From positions 124,001 to 188,000 of the forward strand of contig JAIXTW010000010.1 of the NCBI GenBank assembly GCA_027483765.1: a DNA stretch of 64,000 nucleotides. Direction: 5' to 3'. This document shows positions 35,675 through 44,922 of this stretch, in pieces. Each line of letters opens with the position of its first letter. The stretch's first letter is position 1. The position numbers were made by a program, and so were the translations under genes. Below the pieces are notes generated by a model, which saw only the letters and a program-made list of their open reading frames with translations, was not told where the DNA came from and did no database searches. This stretch comes from Streptomycetaceae bacterium. Lineage in GTDB: Bacteria; Actinomycetota; Actinomycetes; Nanopelagicales; Nanopelagicaceae.

Positions 35675-38389
35675 ATGCCTGCAACGTCGCTGGTGTATCC
35701 GTTCACTTTCGGAGATCGCTCAATGGCCGATCTCCTTGGTGGCAAGGGTGCCAATTTATCCGAAATGACACGGATGGGTCTTCCGGTACCTCCGGGATTT
35801 ACCATCACTACTCAAGCTTGTCGAGAGTTCCTCAAAGATGGAGTGATACCCGCTTCATTAACTGGAGAAATCGAAACCGCCCTTCTTGAATTAGAGAAGA
35901 TGCTCGGTAAAAAGTTTGGCGATCCCAAGAATCCACTTCTAGTCTCAGTTCGCTCTGGTGCAAAGTTTTCTATGCCGGGCATGATGGAGACAGTTCTTAA
36001 CGTTGGCATGACGCCTGAAGTTGCACAATCACTTGCAGATACAACAGGCGATGCCGAATTCGCCTGGGACTCATACCGTCGCTTCATCGATATGTTTGGA
36101 CGTATTGTCTGCGACATTCCTCCAGCAGATTTTAAGAAAATTGAAGCTCGAATTCTGGAATCTCACTCAGTCAATAGCATTCAAGAGCTCAAGGTAGATG
36201 GTCTAAAAGCACTGTCACAGGCTCTTATTAGAGAGATTGAGGCGCAGACAGGAAAAGATTTCCCTACTGATCCACGTCAGCACCTTATAAGCTCGGTCGA
36301 AGCTGTATTTCACTCCTGGAATTCAGAACGTGCTCAGATTTATCGCCAGCGCGAACGCATTCCTTCTGATTTGGGTACAGCGGTAAATATTCAATCAATG
36401 GTCTTCGGAAACCTCAGTGATGATTCCGGAACCGGCGTTGCCTTTACCAGAAACCCAGCAACCGGTGAAAACGGTAGCTACGGTGATTACCTCAACCGCG
36501 CCCAAGGCGAAGATGTTGTAGCTGGTATCCGTAACACAATGACGCTCGTTGAAATGAACGAACGCGAACCAAAAGCTTTTGCTGAACTTGAACGCGTAAT
36601 GACTCTGCTAGAAAATCACTACCGCGATCTATGCGATATCGAATTTACCGTTGAACGTGGAAAGCTCTGGATCTTGCAGACTCGCGTTGGTAAGCGCACC
36701 GCAGAGGCAGCCTTCCGGGTTGCCCTCCAGCTCGTCGATGAAGGCAAGATTTCGATGGATGAGGCGCTCTCCCGAATCTCTGGTGAGCAACTAGGCCATC
36801 TGATGTTCCCGCAGTTCGATCTCTCTGGCCAAGTTACTGAGATTGCGCGCGGTATCCCTGCTTCAGCTGGCGCTGCTGTCGGTGAGGTTGTCTTCGACTC
36901 TCGCCGTGCATTTGATTTAGCCCGCGCTGGCCACAAGGTAATTCTTGTTCGTCGCGAGACTAGCCCCGATGACTTAGTCGGAATGGTCGCCTCTGAAGGA
37001 ATTCTTACCAGCCGCGGTGGAAAAACTTCGCACGCAGCTGTAGTTGCCCGCGGAATGGGTAAGACTGCAATTTGTGGAACCGAGAGCATCTCTGTTGATG
37101 AACGCGCGAATTTATTTACTGTCGGTGCTCGCACCGTATACGAGGGTGAAGTTATTTCAATTGATGGCACAAGTGGCATCGTCTACCTTGGCGCACTTCC
37201 AACTATTGCATCCCCCGTTACCGCATACCTTGAAGGCAAGCTCGATGCGAACTCTGCCCAGGCAACTCCGGTAGTTAAAGCTGTCGATCGCATCTTGCAA
37301 CATGCAGATGCCGCTCGTGTACTTCGTGTACGTACTAATGCCGATACGCCAGAAGATGCAATCCGTGCCCGCATACTTGGCGCTGAAGGCGTTGGACTTT
37401 GCCGCACCGAACATATGTTCCTTGGCCCACGCCGGGCATATGTAGAAAGCTTGATTTTGGCTGAGAATGAAGAGGCGCAGCGCGGAATCATCGCTGAAAT
37501 GGAACCGCTACAGCGCGGAGATTTCGTCGGCATCATGATGGCGATGTCTGGTTTGCCAGTCACCATTCGCTTGCTCGATCCACCACTGCATGAATTTTTG
37601 CCAAATATCGCCGAACTCAGCGCCGAGATGGCGCGTGCTGAGGCGTTAGGTGAAGAGATCACTCCTCGTCAACACGCAGTCTTCGCAGCTGTTAAGCGTC
37701 TACACGAATCAAATCCGATGCTCGGTCTTCGTGGCGTGCGCCTTGGAATTTTGATTCCAGAACTATTTAAGATGCAGGTGCGCGCACTTGTGCATGCCTG
37801 CCTTGAGGTACGTAAGTTGGGCCACAATCCGGTGCCAGAAATTATGGTTCCCCTCATTGCCACCCAGCGCGAGTTACTTCACCTACGTAAGACTTTGGAA
37901 GAAGAGATTGCCCACACTCTTACCGGCACTGGCCAGCACTTTGATATTCCAATCGGAAGCATGATTGAAACTCCTCGTGCAGCGATGACAGCTGGCAAGA
38001 TTGCCGACTACGCCGACTTCTTCTCCTTTGGAACAAATGACCTGACCCAGATGACATGGGCCTTTAGCCGTGACGATGTTGAGTCCAGCTTCTTGCCACG
38101 CTATTTGGACCTTGAGCTACTTCCATTTAACCCATTTGAATCACTGGATCAAGATGGCGTTGGGTTGTTGGTACGTATTGCTACCGAGCAGGCGCGTGCA
38201 ACGAGCTCTGACTTCAAGTTGGGGGTATGCGGTGAACATGGTGGAGATCCACGCAGTATCCACTTCTTCCACTCGCTACATCTTGATTACGTATCCTGCT
38301 CACCGTTTAGAGTGCCGATTGCGCGCTTAGAGTCAGGACGTGCAGTGGTATTGGAAAACCTTGCGGGTCCAGCAAGTTCTAGTACTTGA
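35675..38389 (+). CDS. ppdK: Pyruvate, phosphate dikinase
   Basis: Interconverts pyruvate + ATP + phosphate with phosphoenolpyruvate + AMP + PPi. 904 residues, full length: N-terminal ATP-grasp (LLGGKGANLSEMTRMGLPVPPGF, SVRSGAKFSMPGMM), central phosphohistidine domain with His453 in GGKTSHAAVVARG, and C-terminal PEP/pyruvate TIM barrel with GTNDLTQMTWAFSRDD and catalytic Cys852 in GVCGEHGGDP. Together with a PPi-type phosphofructokinase in the same window it points to a PPi-linked glycolysis. Confidence 0.96.
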   Translation: MPATSLVYPFTFGDRSMADLLGGKGANLSEMTRMGLPVPPGFTITTQACREFLKDGVIPASLTGEIETALLELEKMLGKKFGDPKNPLLVSVRSGAKFSMPGMMETVLNVGMTPEVAQSLADTTGDAEFAWDSYRRFIDMFGRIVCDIPPADFKKIEARILESHSVNSIQELKVDGLKALSQALIREIEAQTGKDFPTDPRQHLISSVEAVFHSWNSERAQIYRQRERIPSDLGTAVNIQSMVFGNLSDDSGTGVAFTRNPATGENGSYGDYLNRAQGEDVVAGIRNTMTLVEMNEREPKAFAELERVMTLLENHYRDLCDIEFTVERGKLWILQTRVGKRTAEAAFRVALQLVDEGKISMDEALSRISGEQLGHLMFPQFDLSGQVTEIARGIPASAGAAVGEVVFDSRRAFDLARAGHKVILVRRETSPDDLVGMVASEGILTSRGGKTSHAAVVARGMGKTAICGTESISVDERANLFTVGARTVYEGEVISIDGTSGIVYLGALPTIASPVTAYLEGKLDANSAQATPVVKAVDRILQHADAARVLRVRTNADTPEDAIRARILGAEGVGLCRTEHMFLGPRRAYVESLILAENEEAQRGIIAEMEPLQRGDFVGIMMAMSGLPVTIRLLDPPLHEFLPNIAELSAEMARAEALGEEITPRQHAVFAAVKRLHESNPMLGLRGVRLGILIPELFKMQVRALVHACLEVRKLGHNPVPEIMVPLIATQRELLHLRKTLEEEIAHTLTGTGQHFDIPIGSMIETPRAAMTAGKIADYADFFSFGTNDLTQMTWAFSRDDVESSFLPRYLDLELLPFNPFESLDQDGVGLLVRIATEQARATSSDFKLGVCGEHGGDPRSIHFFHSLHLDYVSCSPFRVPIARLESGRAVVLENLAGPASSST

Positions 38390-38426
38390 TTACGTAAATA
38401 TTCACTCAATCAAATAAGAATATTGC

Positions 38427-39344
38427 TTAGTCTTCGGGACGAGTAAGACCGTTTTCAGTCCAGAAATTACGTCCTGGGATACCCCACTCGAGGAAGAAAT
38501 CTCCGACAGTCTTGCAGAGCGTGCTATTGACCCCGTTAACGGTCTCAATAATCGACTCGGCTCTATTGGCAGCATGCTCCATAAACCGTTTGAAATCTGC
38601 AGGATCAGCAAAGAGCGGATCTTCTGATTTTGGATTACGAATAGCCAGTTGGTGCGAGAGAGCTTCGCGCGCTTCTTCGCCTAAAAAGGTGATACGAGGA
38701 CCTTCTTCTGTCTCAAACTGCAGAACAAGGGGATCGCTATGAGGGTTTTCGATGAGATTGCCATCGATATCCAGTGAGCCTGAGTCCTTTACCTTAATCT
38801 TTTCCAACTCTTCAAAATCGAGTCCGGTAGCAACCAAGCTAAGCATCAGCAAGCGCGTTGTAGGGTCGAAATCGCCCTTCTTGCTATTTGCGATATGCGG
38901 ACGTGGCACGGTGGTGAATTGCTTAACCCATGGGACTTGCACGCCATGGAAGGTCCACCAGAGCTTTGGCCCCAACATCAAGGCAGCAAGCTGGACTGAG
39001 GTCAGGTCCTGGTGCAGCTGTAAATACTTTTGGTTGAGTAACTCTGCGGTAAGTGGATCCGCTTGGCCAGCCTTAAGCGCTGCCTCTAAATCTCCGTTGC
39101 ATACTTCGCGTGAAAAGCGGTCAAGAGTTGTAACAGCGCTACGAATCCAAATATCTGGTTTTCTGGTGCGCTCAGCCAAAATGCTGGCAACGCGCATGAC
39201 TGAAGGGATTTCTAATAGTGCAGCTTCACGGCGATTCTTTAAACTTCTGCGGGCAACTTCCTCTGCAGATAAGTACTCAATAACTGATTCTGCGGTCTCA
39301 TAGCCAGGGAAATAAGTGCTGCCGGTTTCATACCTTATAGCCAT
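38427..39344 (-). CDS. Unknown 305-aa protein resembling a tyrosine-recombinase core without catalytic residues
   Basis: Not a family I can name. An N-terminal helical part (EEVARRSLKNRREAALLE) could be a SAM-like DNA-binding fold. The centre, LMLSLVATGLDFEELEKIKVKD then VLQFETEEGPRITFLGEEAREAL, follows the layout of XerC/D around box I (ATGLRxSEL and the later VPLGEEA). The box-I Arg is Asp here, and no HxLRH box or terminal Tyr is found, so recombinase activity is very unlikely. The last gene of the amidohydrolase-DUF59 operon; its start overlaps the DUF59 stop by 10 bp and has AAAGGA 8 nt upstream. Resemblance is by eye only. Confidence 0.6.
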   Translation of the reverse strand: MAIRYETGSTYFPGYETAESVIEYLSAEEVARRSLKNRREAALLEIPSVMRVASILAERTRKPDIWIRSAVTTLDRFSREVCNGDLEAALKAGQADPLTAELLNQKYLQLHQDLTSVQLAALMLGPKLWWTFHGVQVPWVKQFTTVPRPHIANSKKGDFDPTTRLLMLSLVATGLDFEELEKIKVKDSGSLDIDGNLIENPHSDPLVLQFETEEGPRITFLGEEAREALSHQLAIRNPKSEDPLFADPADFKRFMEHAANRAESIIETVNGVNSTLCKTVGDFFLEWGIPGRNFWTENGLTRPED

Positions 39345-39670
39345 GGTGGTGCATCCTTTGGAATATCAACCTCGTTGACCTTTGCCGCAATATCTTTTGC
39401 GATGAAGTGATCCCGAATTTCAACTGTGGCGCGTGTGACGCCATCTACTAGCTCTACTCGACGTCGTATCTCTTTGCCGATGGAGATAGCAAATGGAGAT
39501 GGACAGAGAGGCGAGGTCAGGTGGTAACGGATAATCGCGTTACCACCCTCCCTCAGCTCTACTTCGTCAATCATGCCCAACTGACCCATGGTCTTGCGGA
39601 TTTCAGGATCGGGAACGCTACTAGCCGCATCTCGAATTAGTTCTTCGATACCAGTGGATGTTGTAGTCAT
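39335..39670 (-). CDS. MIP18/DUF59 family protein (Fe-S maturation-like)
   Basis: 111 residues: an N-terminal helix with SVPDPEIRKTMGQLGMIDEVEL, then HLTSPLCPSPFAISIGKEI, whose Cys is the conserved residue of the PaaD/SufT/MIP18 family, acting in iron-sulfur or metal-centre assembly. Located between an amidohydrolase and the 305-aa unknown gene. As far as I know such DUF59 and amidohydrolase genes accompany diiron monooxygenase operons in some actinobacteria, but no monooxygenase is in this window. Confidence 0.8.
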   Translation of the reverse strand: MTTTSTGIEELIRDAASSVPDPEIRKTMGQLGMIDEVELREGGNAIIRYHLTSPLCPSPFAISIGKEIRRRVELVDGVTRATVEIRDHFIAKDIAAKVNEVDIPKDAPPWL

Positions 39671-39709
39671 GACTTCTTTCTCTTTACCTAGTAATTAATC
39701 AGCTTTGAA

Positions 39710-40759
39710 TTAAGCGCCGACGTATGTTGCCTGGTTCGCAAGGAATTCCTTACGGCGCTGGCTGAATTCGTCGTTCTCAATCTGCTTGAGCTTTGCATCG
39801 GTATCAATGCCGTATAGACGAGCGAAGTTTCCTCCGATGATCTTGGCCTTGATTTCAGGAGTTAGCTGAACACCAAACTCTTCAGCGATATCTTCTGGAA
39901 TCTGGAACTCCATGAATTCATCAAGAATCCAGTGTGGGTACCAAATTGGGAAGTCTGTTCCCCAGATGATGCGATCTTCGCCGAGCCAGAAGAGAAGGTT
40001 CGCCATCATCTCACCGAAGTAACGTGGACGCTTGTGAATGAATGCGTTCGCTACTGCAAGTGATGCGTACACGTTTGTTGAACGTGCAGCAATCCAGCAG
40101 AACTCGTCTAGACGTGGAAGACCAATGTGATCGACGATGAAGTTAAGTTCTGGGTAGAGTGATGAAGGTTCGTCAATGTCATAGACATCGAACTTCTCCA
40201 TTGATAGTGGCTCTACTGCTGGGCCCTTATGGAAGTGCATGTTCTTAACACCCATTGCAATAGCTTCTTCGTAGCATGGGAATACAGCTGGATCATTTGC
40301 TTTCCAACCGCGTGATTCTCCGCGCCATTCAGCGGTGTACCACTTGAAACCCTTCATGCCATCTTGTTCAACTTGTTCACGCATGTGACGAGTTGCGTTC
40401 TTATCGCGTGGATCTACTCCACCAAGACCGATAAGACGCTCTGGTGCACGAGCAACCATCTCAGCATTGCGCTTCGAGTTTGTAAAACCTGTGTGATAGA
40501 AATCTGTGAGAACTTGTGTTGAAAGTACAGCCATATCCATTTCACCACGTACGAACATGTGATGTAGATAGAACTCTGGATCTACTTTACGGAACTCTTT
40601 ATCAAAGTCCATTGTCCACTTTGGATCAGGTGGATTGAATCCTGATTGAAACGCATAAAATGTTTCAGCAAAAGCTAGACCGTATTCATTTTTGATGTTC
40701 TCTTTACTTGCATCCCAGAAGCCAGTGTGGGCGTCTGCTACAAACTTGCCATCTTTCAT
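39710..40759 (-). CDS. Amidohydrolase-2 family protein
   Basis: 349 residues, TIM-barrel metal-dependent hydrolase/decarboxylase of the ACMSD-like group. Visible ligands are VKNMHFHKGP, FIVDHIGLPRL and WGTDFPIWYPH. The N-terminal metal motif is DAHTGFWD, where the usual HxH has become HxG, so the metal site may be altered. AAGGG lies upstream of ATG. Leads an operon of three genes under a promoter region with tandem repeats. Substrate unknown. Confidence 0.82.
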   Translation of the reverse strand: MKDGKFVADAHTGFWDASKENIKNEYGLAFAETFYAFQSGFNPPDPKWTMDFDKEFRKVDPEFYLHHMFVRGEMDMAVLSTQVLTDFYHTGFTNSKRNAEMVARAPERLIGLGGVDPRDKNATRHMREQVEQDGMKGFKWYTAEWRGESRGWKANDPAVFPCYEEAIAMGVKNMHFHKGPAVEPLSMEKFDVYDIDEPSSLYPELNFIVDHIGLPRLDEFCWIAARSTNVYASLAVANAFIHKRPRYFGEMMANLLFWLGEDRIIWGTDFPIWYPHWILDEFMEFQIPEDIAEEFGVQLTPEIKAKIIGGNFARLYGIDTDAKLKQIENDEFSQRRKEFLANQATYVGA

Positions 40760-40868
40760 GCCTGTTCCCTTTCTTCCTGAACACGAAATGTGTTTGGGAA
40801 AAGGTAGGCGATTGTGACCAAGGCCGCAAGACGAAAATTAGGTGAATTGCACCTCATCGTGATAGCGA

Positions 40869-40919
40869 ATATAACAAACCGTAATAATGGTCGACCTATA
40901 TAACAATCTGTAATAAAGG
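40869..40919. promoter_or_regulatory. Tandem operator-like repeat upstream of the amidohydrolase operon
   Basis: Two copies of a 22-bp element, ATATAACAA at 40869 and at 40898, each continuing to GTAATAA and GG, agree at 19 of 22 positions with a 29-bp period. The same core (TATAACAA...G.TAA) appears twice in the promoter of the ABC transporter operon at 46767-46809. The copies lie 110-160 bp upstream of the amidohydrolase start. Confidence 0.7.
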
Positions 40920-40920
40920 T

Positions 40921-41994
40921 TTAGATAAGACGTCCATCTTGATAGAGCCACGACTTTTCTGAAGGCAGTTTCAGGAAGAGTTTCTTATCTGCTGGCAAAC
41001 CTTCGCTACGCGCAATCTTTACCGACACTGGTGAGCCACCAGAGACGCATTTAAGTACTCGTACGCTTCCTAGATCATCATGGCCAAGTAGCTCTGCCTC
41101 AATGACGTTCTCGCCCGCACCTTTGGCAAGAGTGATGTACTCAGGACGGATTCCCACCTCGATGGACTTACCCTTTACATCGCCGCTTGCATTATTGGTC
41201 TTTAACTTTGTTGAGCCAAAGAGAATCTCATTTGATTGCACTTGTACAGGTAAGAAATTCATCGCCGGAGAACCGATGAAGTTACCTACATACTTTGAAT
41301 TAGGCTTTTCAAAGAGCTGCTCCGGAGTTCCGCGTTGAATAACTTCACCGAAACTCATAACGAGCAACTCGTCAGCAAAGGTCATCGCTTCATATTGATC
41401 GTGGGTCACGTAAATTACGGTCAAGTTATTGATCTTGTTAATAGCCTTGATCTTCTTACGTAGTTCAAATTTAGATTGTGGGTCAATTACGGTCAGCGGT
41501 TCATCCATCAGTAGCGCGCTGACATCATCGCGTACAAGACCGCGACCCAGTGAGATTAACTGCTTCTCATCGGCGCCCAGCTTGACTGCAGAACGTCCCA
41601 ACTTATCTGTAATCTCTAGAATCTCGGCGATTTCGTGAACTCTCGCCTTGATCTTGTCCGCTTTCCAACCGCGGCAGACCAACGGGAATGAGAGATTCTC
41701 AAATACAGACATAGATCTGTAAATAGTTGGGAATTGAAAGACCTGTGCAATATTTCGCTGCGCAGTAGGGACATCAGTGACATCTTGATCATCAAAAAGA
41801 AGGCGGCCCTGGTAAGGGGTAACCAAACCTGAGATGGTGTTAAGAATTGTTGTTTTGCCGCAACCAGAAGGGCCAAGTAGGGCGTAGGTCTTACCGGATT
41901 CCCAGACCATATCAAGTGGCTTCAGAGCCCAGGTGGATTGGTCCTTATCCTTATTGTAAGAGTGCCCAATATTCGAGAGCGTAATTTTAGCCAT
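40921..41994 (-). CDS. Carbohydrate-type ABC transporter ATP-binding protein (second ATPase)
   Basis: 357 residues. Walker A GPSGCGKTT, Walker B LLMDEPL, a D-loop and H-loop, then a C-terminal OB-like TOBE domain (IEVGIRPEYITLAKGAG). The signature is LGADEKQLISLGRGLVRDD rather than LSGGQ, so it is degenerate in the same way as in two-ATPase polyol transporters such as GlpS/GlpT of Rhizobium. Starts 2 bp after the partner ATPase gene's stop. Confidence 0.83.
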   Translation of the reverse strand: MAKITLSNIGHSYNKDKDQSTWALKPLDMVWESGKTYALLGPSGCGKTTILNTISGLVTPYQGRLLFDDQDVTDVPTAQRNIAQVFQFPTIYRSMSVFENLSFPLVCRGWKADKIKARVHEIAEILEITDKLGRSAVKLGADEKQLISLGRGLVRDDVSALLMDEPLTVIDPQSKFELRKKIKAINKINNLTVIYVTHDQYEAMTFADELLVMSFGEVIQRGTPEQLFEKPNSKYVGNFIGSPAMNFLPVQVQSNEILFGSTKLKTNNASGDVKGKSIEVGIRPEYITLAKGAGENVIEAELLGHDDLGSVRVLKCVSGGSPVSVKIARSEGLPADKKLFLKLPSEKSWLYQDGRLI

Positions 41995-41996
41995 CG

Positions 41997-43076
41997 TTAC
42001 TCCCCTGCATTATCTGGTGAGACACAGAGCGCCCCGTTAGTTTCGAATAGGAATAAGCGGTTGCTTGGAAGTTCAACTGAGATTGATTCTCCAACCTTCA
42101 CGTCGTGAATACCTTCCATCTGCAAGACAATTTCACCAGAAGGTGTATCGACATAGACCAAGGTTTCGGAGCCAGAAACTTCAACCAAAGAGATTGTTCC
42201 CTTTTCTCCACCTGACTTAGCAATCTCGATGTCGTTGGCACGGATTCCGGCTTGATAACGTCCTTCTTTGAAGTTCTTCATCTTCGCAGGAATTGGTTGT
42301 GCGTAACCATCGCCGAAACGAATCTCTCCGTTTGAAATTGATACCGGCAAGATAGACATCGGAGGATCAGTGATGACACGAGCCACCGTTGTTGATTGTG
42401 GCTTCTCGTACACCTCAGTTGGGCTTCCGTGCTGGACGATGCGTCCTTCGTGCATTACCAAAATTTCGGCACCGAGAATGAGCGCCTCAGGCGGTTCAGT
42501 AGTTGCATAGATAGTCACAGCATCTTTTTGAGAGTTAAAGATTTCTCTAAACTCAACGCGAAGTTGTTCGCGAAGTTTGTAATCAAGGTTCATCAGTGGC
42601 TCATCAAGGAGCATGATCTGCGATTTACGAGATAGCGAACGAGCTAGCGCCACACGCTGCTGCTGGCCACCTGATAGCTGTGCTGGTTTGCGATCGAGAT
42701 AATCGCTTAAGCCCACTTTGTTAATTGATGCTAGCGCTGCTTCCCGGGCCTCTGTCTTGGACATACCCTTGCGAAGTAACGGGAACTCAACATTTTCCAG
42801 AACTGACTTGTTTGGGTAGTTGATGAACTGCTGATAAACCACAGCAACATCGCGCTCCCAGATTGGCTTCTCATCAAAATTCTCACCGTTCATGGTGATT
42901 TCACCGCTATCAATAGGCAATAGCCCAGCGATTGCGCGCATCAATGAGGTCTTACCTGATGTTGTACGTCCGATCAGGATGTAGATACGGCCAGGCTTAA
43001 ACTCGAATGAGATATCGTCGAGGATAACTCCGTCTTTATCGCTACTGACCGAGACGTTTTTTAGTATTAGAGACAC
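41997..43076 (-). CDS. Carbohydrate-type ABC transporter ATP-binding protein (first ATPase)
   Basis: 359 residues from GTG 43076 with AAGG 6 nt upstream; the longer track start would run far into the permease gene. Walker A GRTTSGKTS (unusual but with the GK[T/S] core), signature LSGGQQQRVALARSL, Walker B IMLLDEPLM, TOBE domain at the end. A canonical MalK/UgpC-like ATPase, presumably heterodimerising with its neighbour. Confidence 0.85.
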   Translation of the reverse strand: MSLILKNVSVSSDKDGVILDDISFEFKPGRIYILIGRTTSGKTSLMRAIAGLLPIDSGEITMNGENFDEKPIWERDVAVVYQQFINYPNKSVLENVEFPLLRKGMSKTEAREAALASINKVGLSDYLDRKPAQLSGGQQQRVALARSLSRKSQIMLLDEPLMNLDYKLREQLRVEFREIFNSQKDAVTIYATTEPPEALILGAEILVMHEGRIVQHGSPTEVYEKPQSTTVARVITDPPMSILPVSISNGEIRFGDGYAQPIPAKMKNFKEGRYQAGIRANDIEIAKSGGEKGTISLVEVSGSETLVYVDTPSGEIVLQMEGIHDVKVGESISVELPSNRLFLFETNGALCVSPDNAGE

Positions 43077-43086
43077 TTGATACCTT

Positions 43087-43923
43087 TCATCGAACTGCTC
43101 CGCCAAGGCTTCCGCGAGATAAGAAACGTTCAATTACGAATGCAAGACCGACCAACGGAATAATTGAGAAGACCGTTGATGCCGCCAAGATCCAATAAGG
43201 CGTAACGGTTCCGTTGAGAGCGATAACTGCAACTGGCAAGGTAAGTACCTTCGTAGCAGTCAAGGTGAGTGCGAAGAAGACATCGTTCCAACCAAAGATG
43301 ACACAGAACATTCCGGCCACTGTCAGACCTGGCTTTGATAGCGGCAGGATTGTTCTAAAGAACGCCTGAATTGGATTACATCCCTCAAGCATCGCCATCT
43401 CGTCAATTTCGCGCGGAAGTGCGTTGAAGAAATCAACCATCAACCAGACCACGATTGGCATCAATCCCGAAGTAAGAACCAGGATTAACCCGAGGTGGGT
43501 ATCAAGAAGCTTGAGCTGCTTGAGCAAGAGGAAGAACGGGATTGCCAGAACTACCGGCGGCATGATGCGCTGTGAAACGAAGAAGAAGATGATGTCAGCG
43601 TTGCTGTAATTCTTCCAGCCGTAGGTAAAACGAGAAAGTCCATATGCTGCCAATGAACCGAAGATCAGTGAGATTGCGGTAGCACCTGCAGTCACGATCA
43701 AGCTGTTGAGCGTTGGCGTCATGAGATTAGTGATTGAATCTGGACCAGGAAGAATCGCCTTCCAGCCAATCAAACTTGGTTGGAACTCCAAGAATGGAAT
43801 AAAAGTCGCGCCATTAACTACGGCAGATTCTGGTTTGAAACTAGTCGTAATCGCCCACATGATTGGGAAGAGCACGAAGAGGCTCCACACTGTAATAAAG
43901 GTTGCCTTTAAGACTTTATACAT
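43087..43923 (-). CDS. ABC transporter permease, MalG type
   Basis: 278 residues, six predicted helices, with the EAA loop EIDEMAMLEGCNPIQAFFRTILPLSKPG that docks on the ATPase. First residues YKVLKATFITVWSLFVLFPIMWAITTSFKP are typical of the MalG partner in sugar/polyol transporters. Starts 3 bp after the MalF-type gene's stop. Confidence 0.9.
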   Translation of the reverse strand: MYKVLKATFITVWSLFVLFPIMWAITTSFKPESAVVNGATFIPFLEFQPSLIGWKAILPGPDSITNLMTPTLNSLIVTAGATAISLIFGSLAAYGLSRFTYGWKNYSNADIIFFFVSQRIMPPVVLAIPFFLLLKQLKLLDTHLGLILVLTSGLMPIVVWLMVDFFNALPREIDEMAMLEGCNPIQAFFRTILPLSKPGLTVAGMFCVIFGWNDVFFALTLTATKVLTLPVAVIALNGTVTPYWILAASTVFSIIPLVGLAFVIERFLSRGSLGGAVR

Positions 43924-43926
43924 CTG

Positions 43927-44796
43927 TTAGATCCCCCGAGGCTTCGATAGACGGGCAAAGACTTTGCCGATGATGGTCAGCGTCAGAATTGCCAAGATGA
44001 GATATGTCAGTGCAAGCGTTGATCCGTAGGCAATCTGGAAATCCTGCAAGCTGCGCTGGAAGATATAGGCCGCTGGCGTTTCGGTTGCGTTTCCAGGGCC
44101 ACCTCGTGTCATGGTGAAGACCGAGTCGAAAATCTTTGATGCATCGATAAGGCGAATCATGATTGCGCCAATACTGATTGGAGCCATCATTGGGAAAGTT
44201 ACTCGTGCAAATGTCTTCCACGCACTCGCTCCATCGATAGCAGCTGCCATAAATGGTTCTTTTGGAAGACTGAGAAGTCCGGCCAAGAGAATGAGGAACA
44301 TAAATGGAGTCCACTGCCAGACCTCAGCGATAGTGATGGCAACGTTAGCTGGTCCGCTTTCGGTGAGCCAGTTAACTGGGTCAAGGCCAGCGCGTGAGAG
44401 AAGTCCATTGAGTGCGCCGATATCTTCGGTAAAGATCGAACGCCAGATAATCGCCATGAGAGATGGTGTTGTCATCATCGGGATTAACCAGAGGACTCGG
44501 AAGAAGCGTCGCGCTGCAATTCCTTTCCAAGCGAAGAGCGCGATAGCAAAGCCGAGTGCATATTGAATTGCTACAGTTAAAAATGAGAGATAGAAGAGGC
44601 GAAGCATTGATCCCCAGTAACGAGTATCACGGGCCATCTCGGCCCAGTTTTCTCCACCAATAAAGTTAAGGCCCGTCTGGGAAACGTTCCAGCTTGAGAA
44701 TGTCACACGGATTGTGAACAGCAGCGGGAAGATGATAATTGCTATCAGTAAAATTAAACCTGGAAGAAGAAAGAACCGTGGATAACCTTTTTTCAC
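43927..44796 (-). CDS. ABC transporter permease, MalF type
   Basis: 289 residues, six helices, with the EAA loop AAAIDGASAWKTFARVTFPMMAP. Early helix FFLLPGLILLIAIIIFPLLFTIRV marks the MalF/UgpA group. Separated from the binding-protein gene by 126 bp containing a strong hairpin. Confidence 0.9.
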   Translation of the reverse strand: MKKGYPRFFLLPGLILLIAIIIFPLLFTIRVTFSSWNVSQTGLNFIGGENWAEMARDTRYWGSMLRLFYLSFLTVAIQYALGFAIALFAWKGIAARRFFRVLWLIPMMTTPSLMAIIWRSIFTEDIGALNGLLSRAGLDPVNWLTESGPANVAITIAEVWQWTPFMFLILLAGLLSLPKEPFMAAAIDGASAWKTFARVTFPMMAPISIGAIMIRLIDASKIFDSVFTMTRGGPGNATETPAAYIFQRSLQDFQIAYGSTLALTYLILAILTLTIIGKVFARLSKPRGI

Positions 44797-44872
44797 TTAA
44801 ATCCGTCTCCACTTCTGCCCGCCGATTAAGGGGCAATAAAATCACTAAAGAGGGTTATTTGCAAAACTCATG

Positions 44873-44906
44873 AGTGTCGCGCGGCCAATAAATTGACCGC
44901 GCGACA
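44873..44906 (-). promoter_or_regulatory. Stable hairpin between binding-protein and permease genes
   Basis: GTGTCGCGCGG and CCGCGCGACAC form an 11-bp GC-rich stem, followed by four more pairs (CAAT with ATTG). No U-run follows on the transcript, so it is better explained as a 3'-end stabiliser of the binding-protein message or a partial terminator, as seen between malE and malF. Confidence 0.7.
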
Positions 44907-44922
44907 CCTTCAAACGAGTTAC

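Noticed and set aside
38427-39344. Active phage integrase or mobile element
   Set aside because: Box-I Arg is Asp, no HxLRH motif, no terminal Tyr, and it is operonic with metabolic genes; no att-like repeats were seen.
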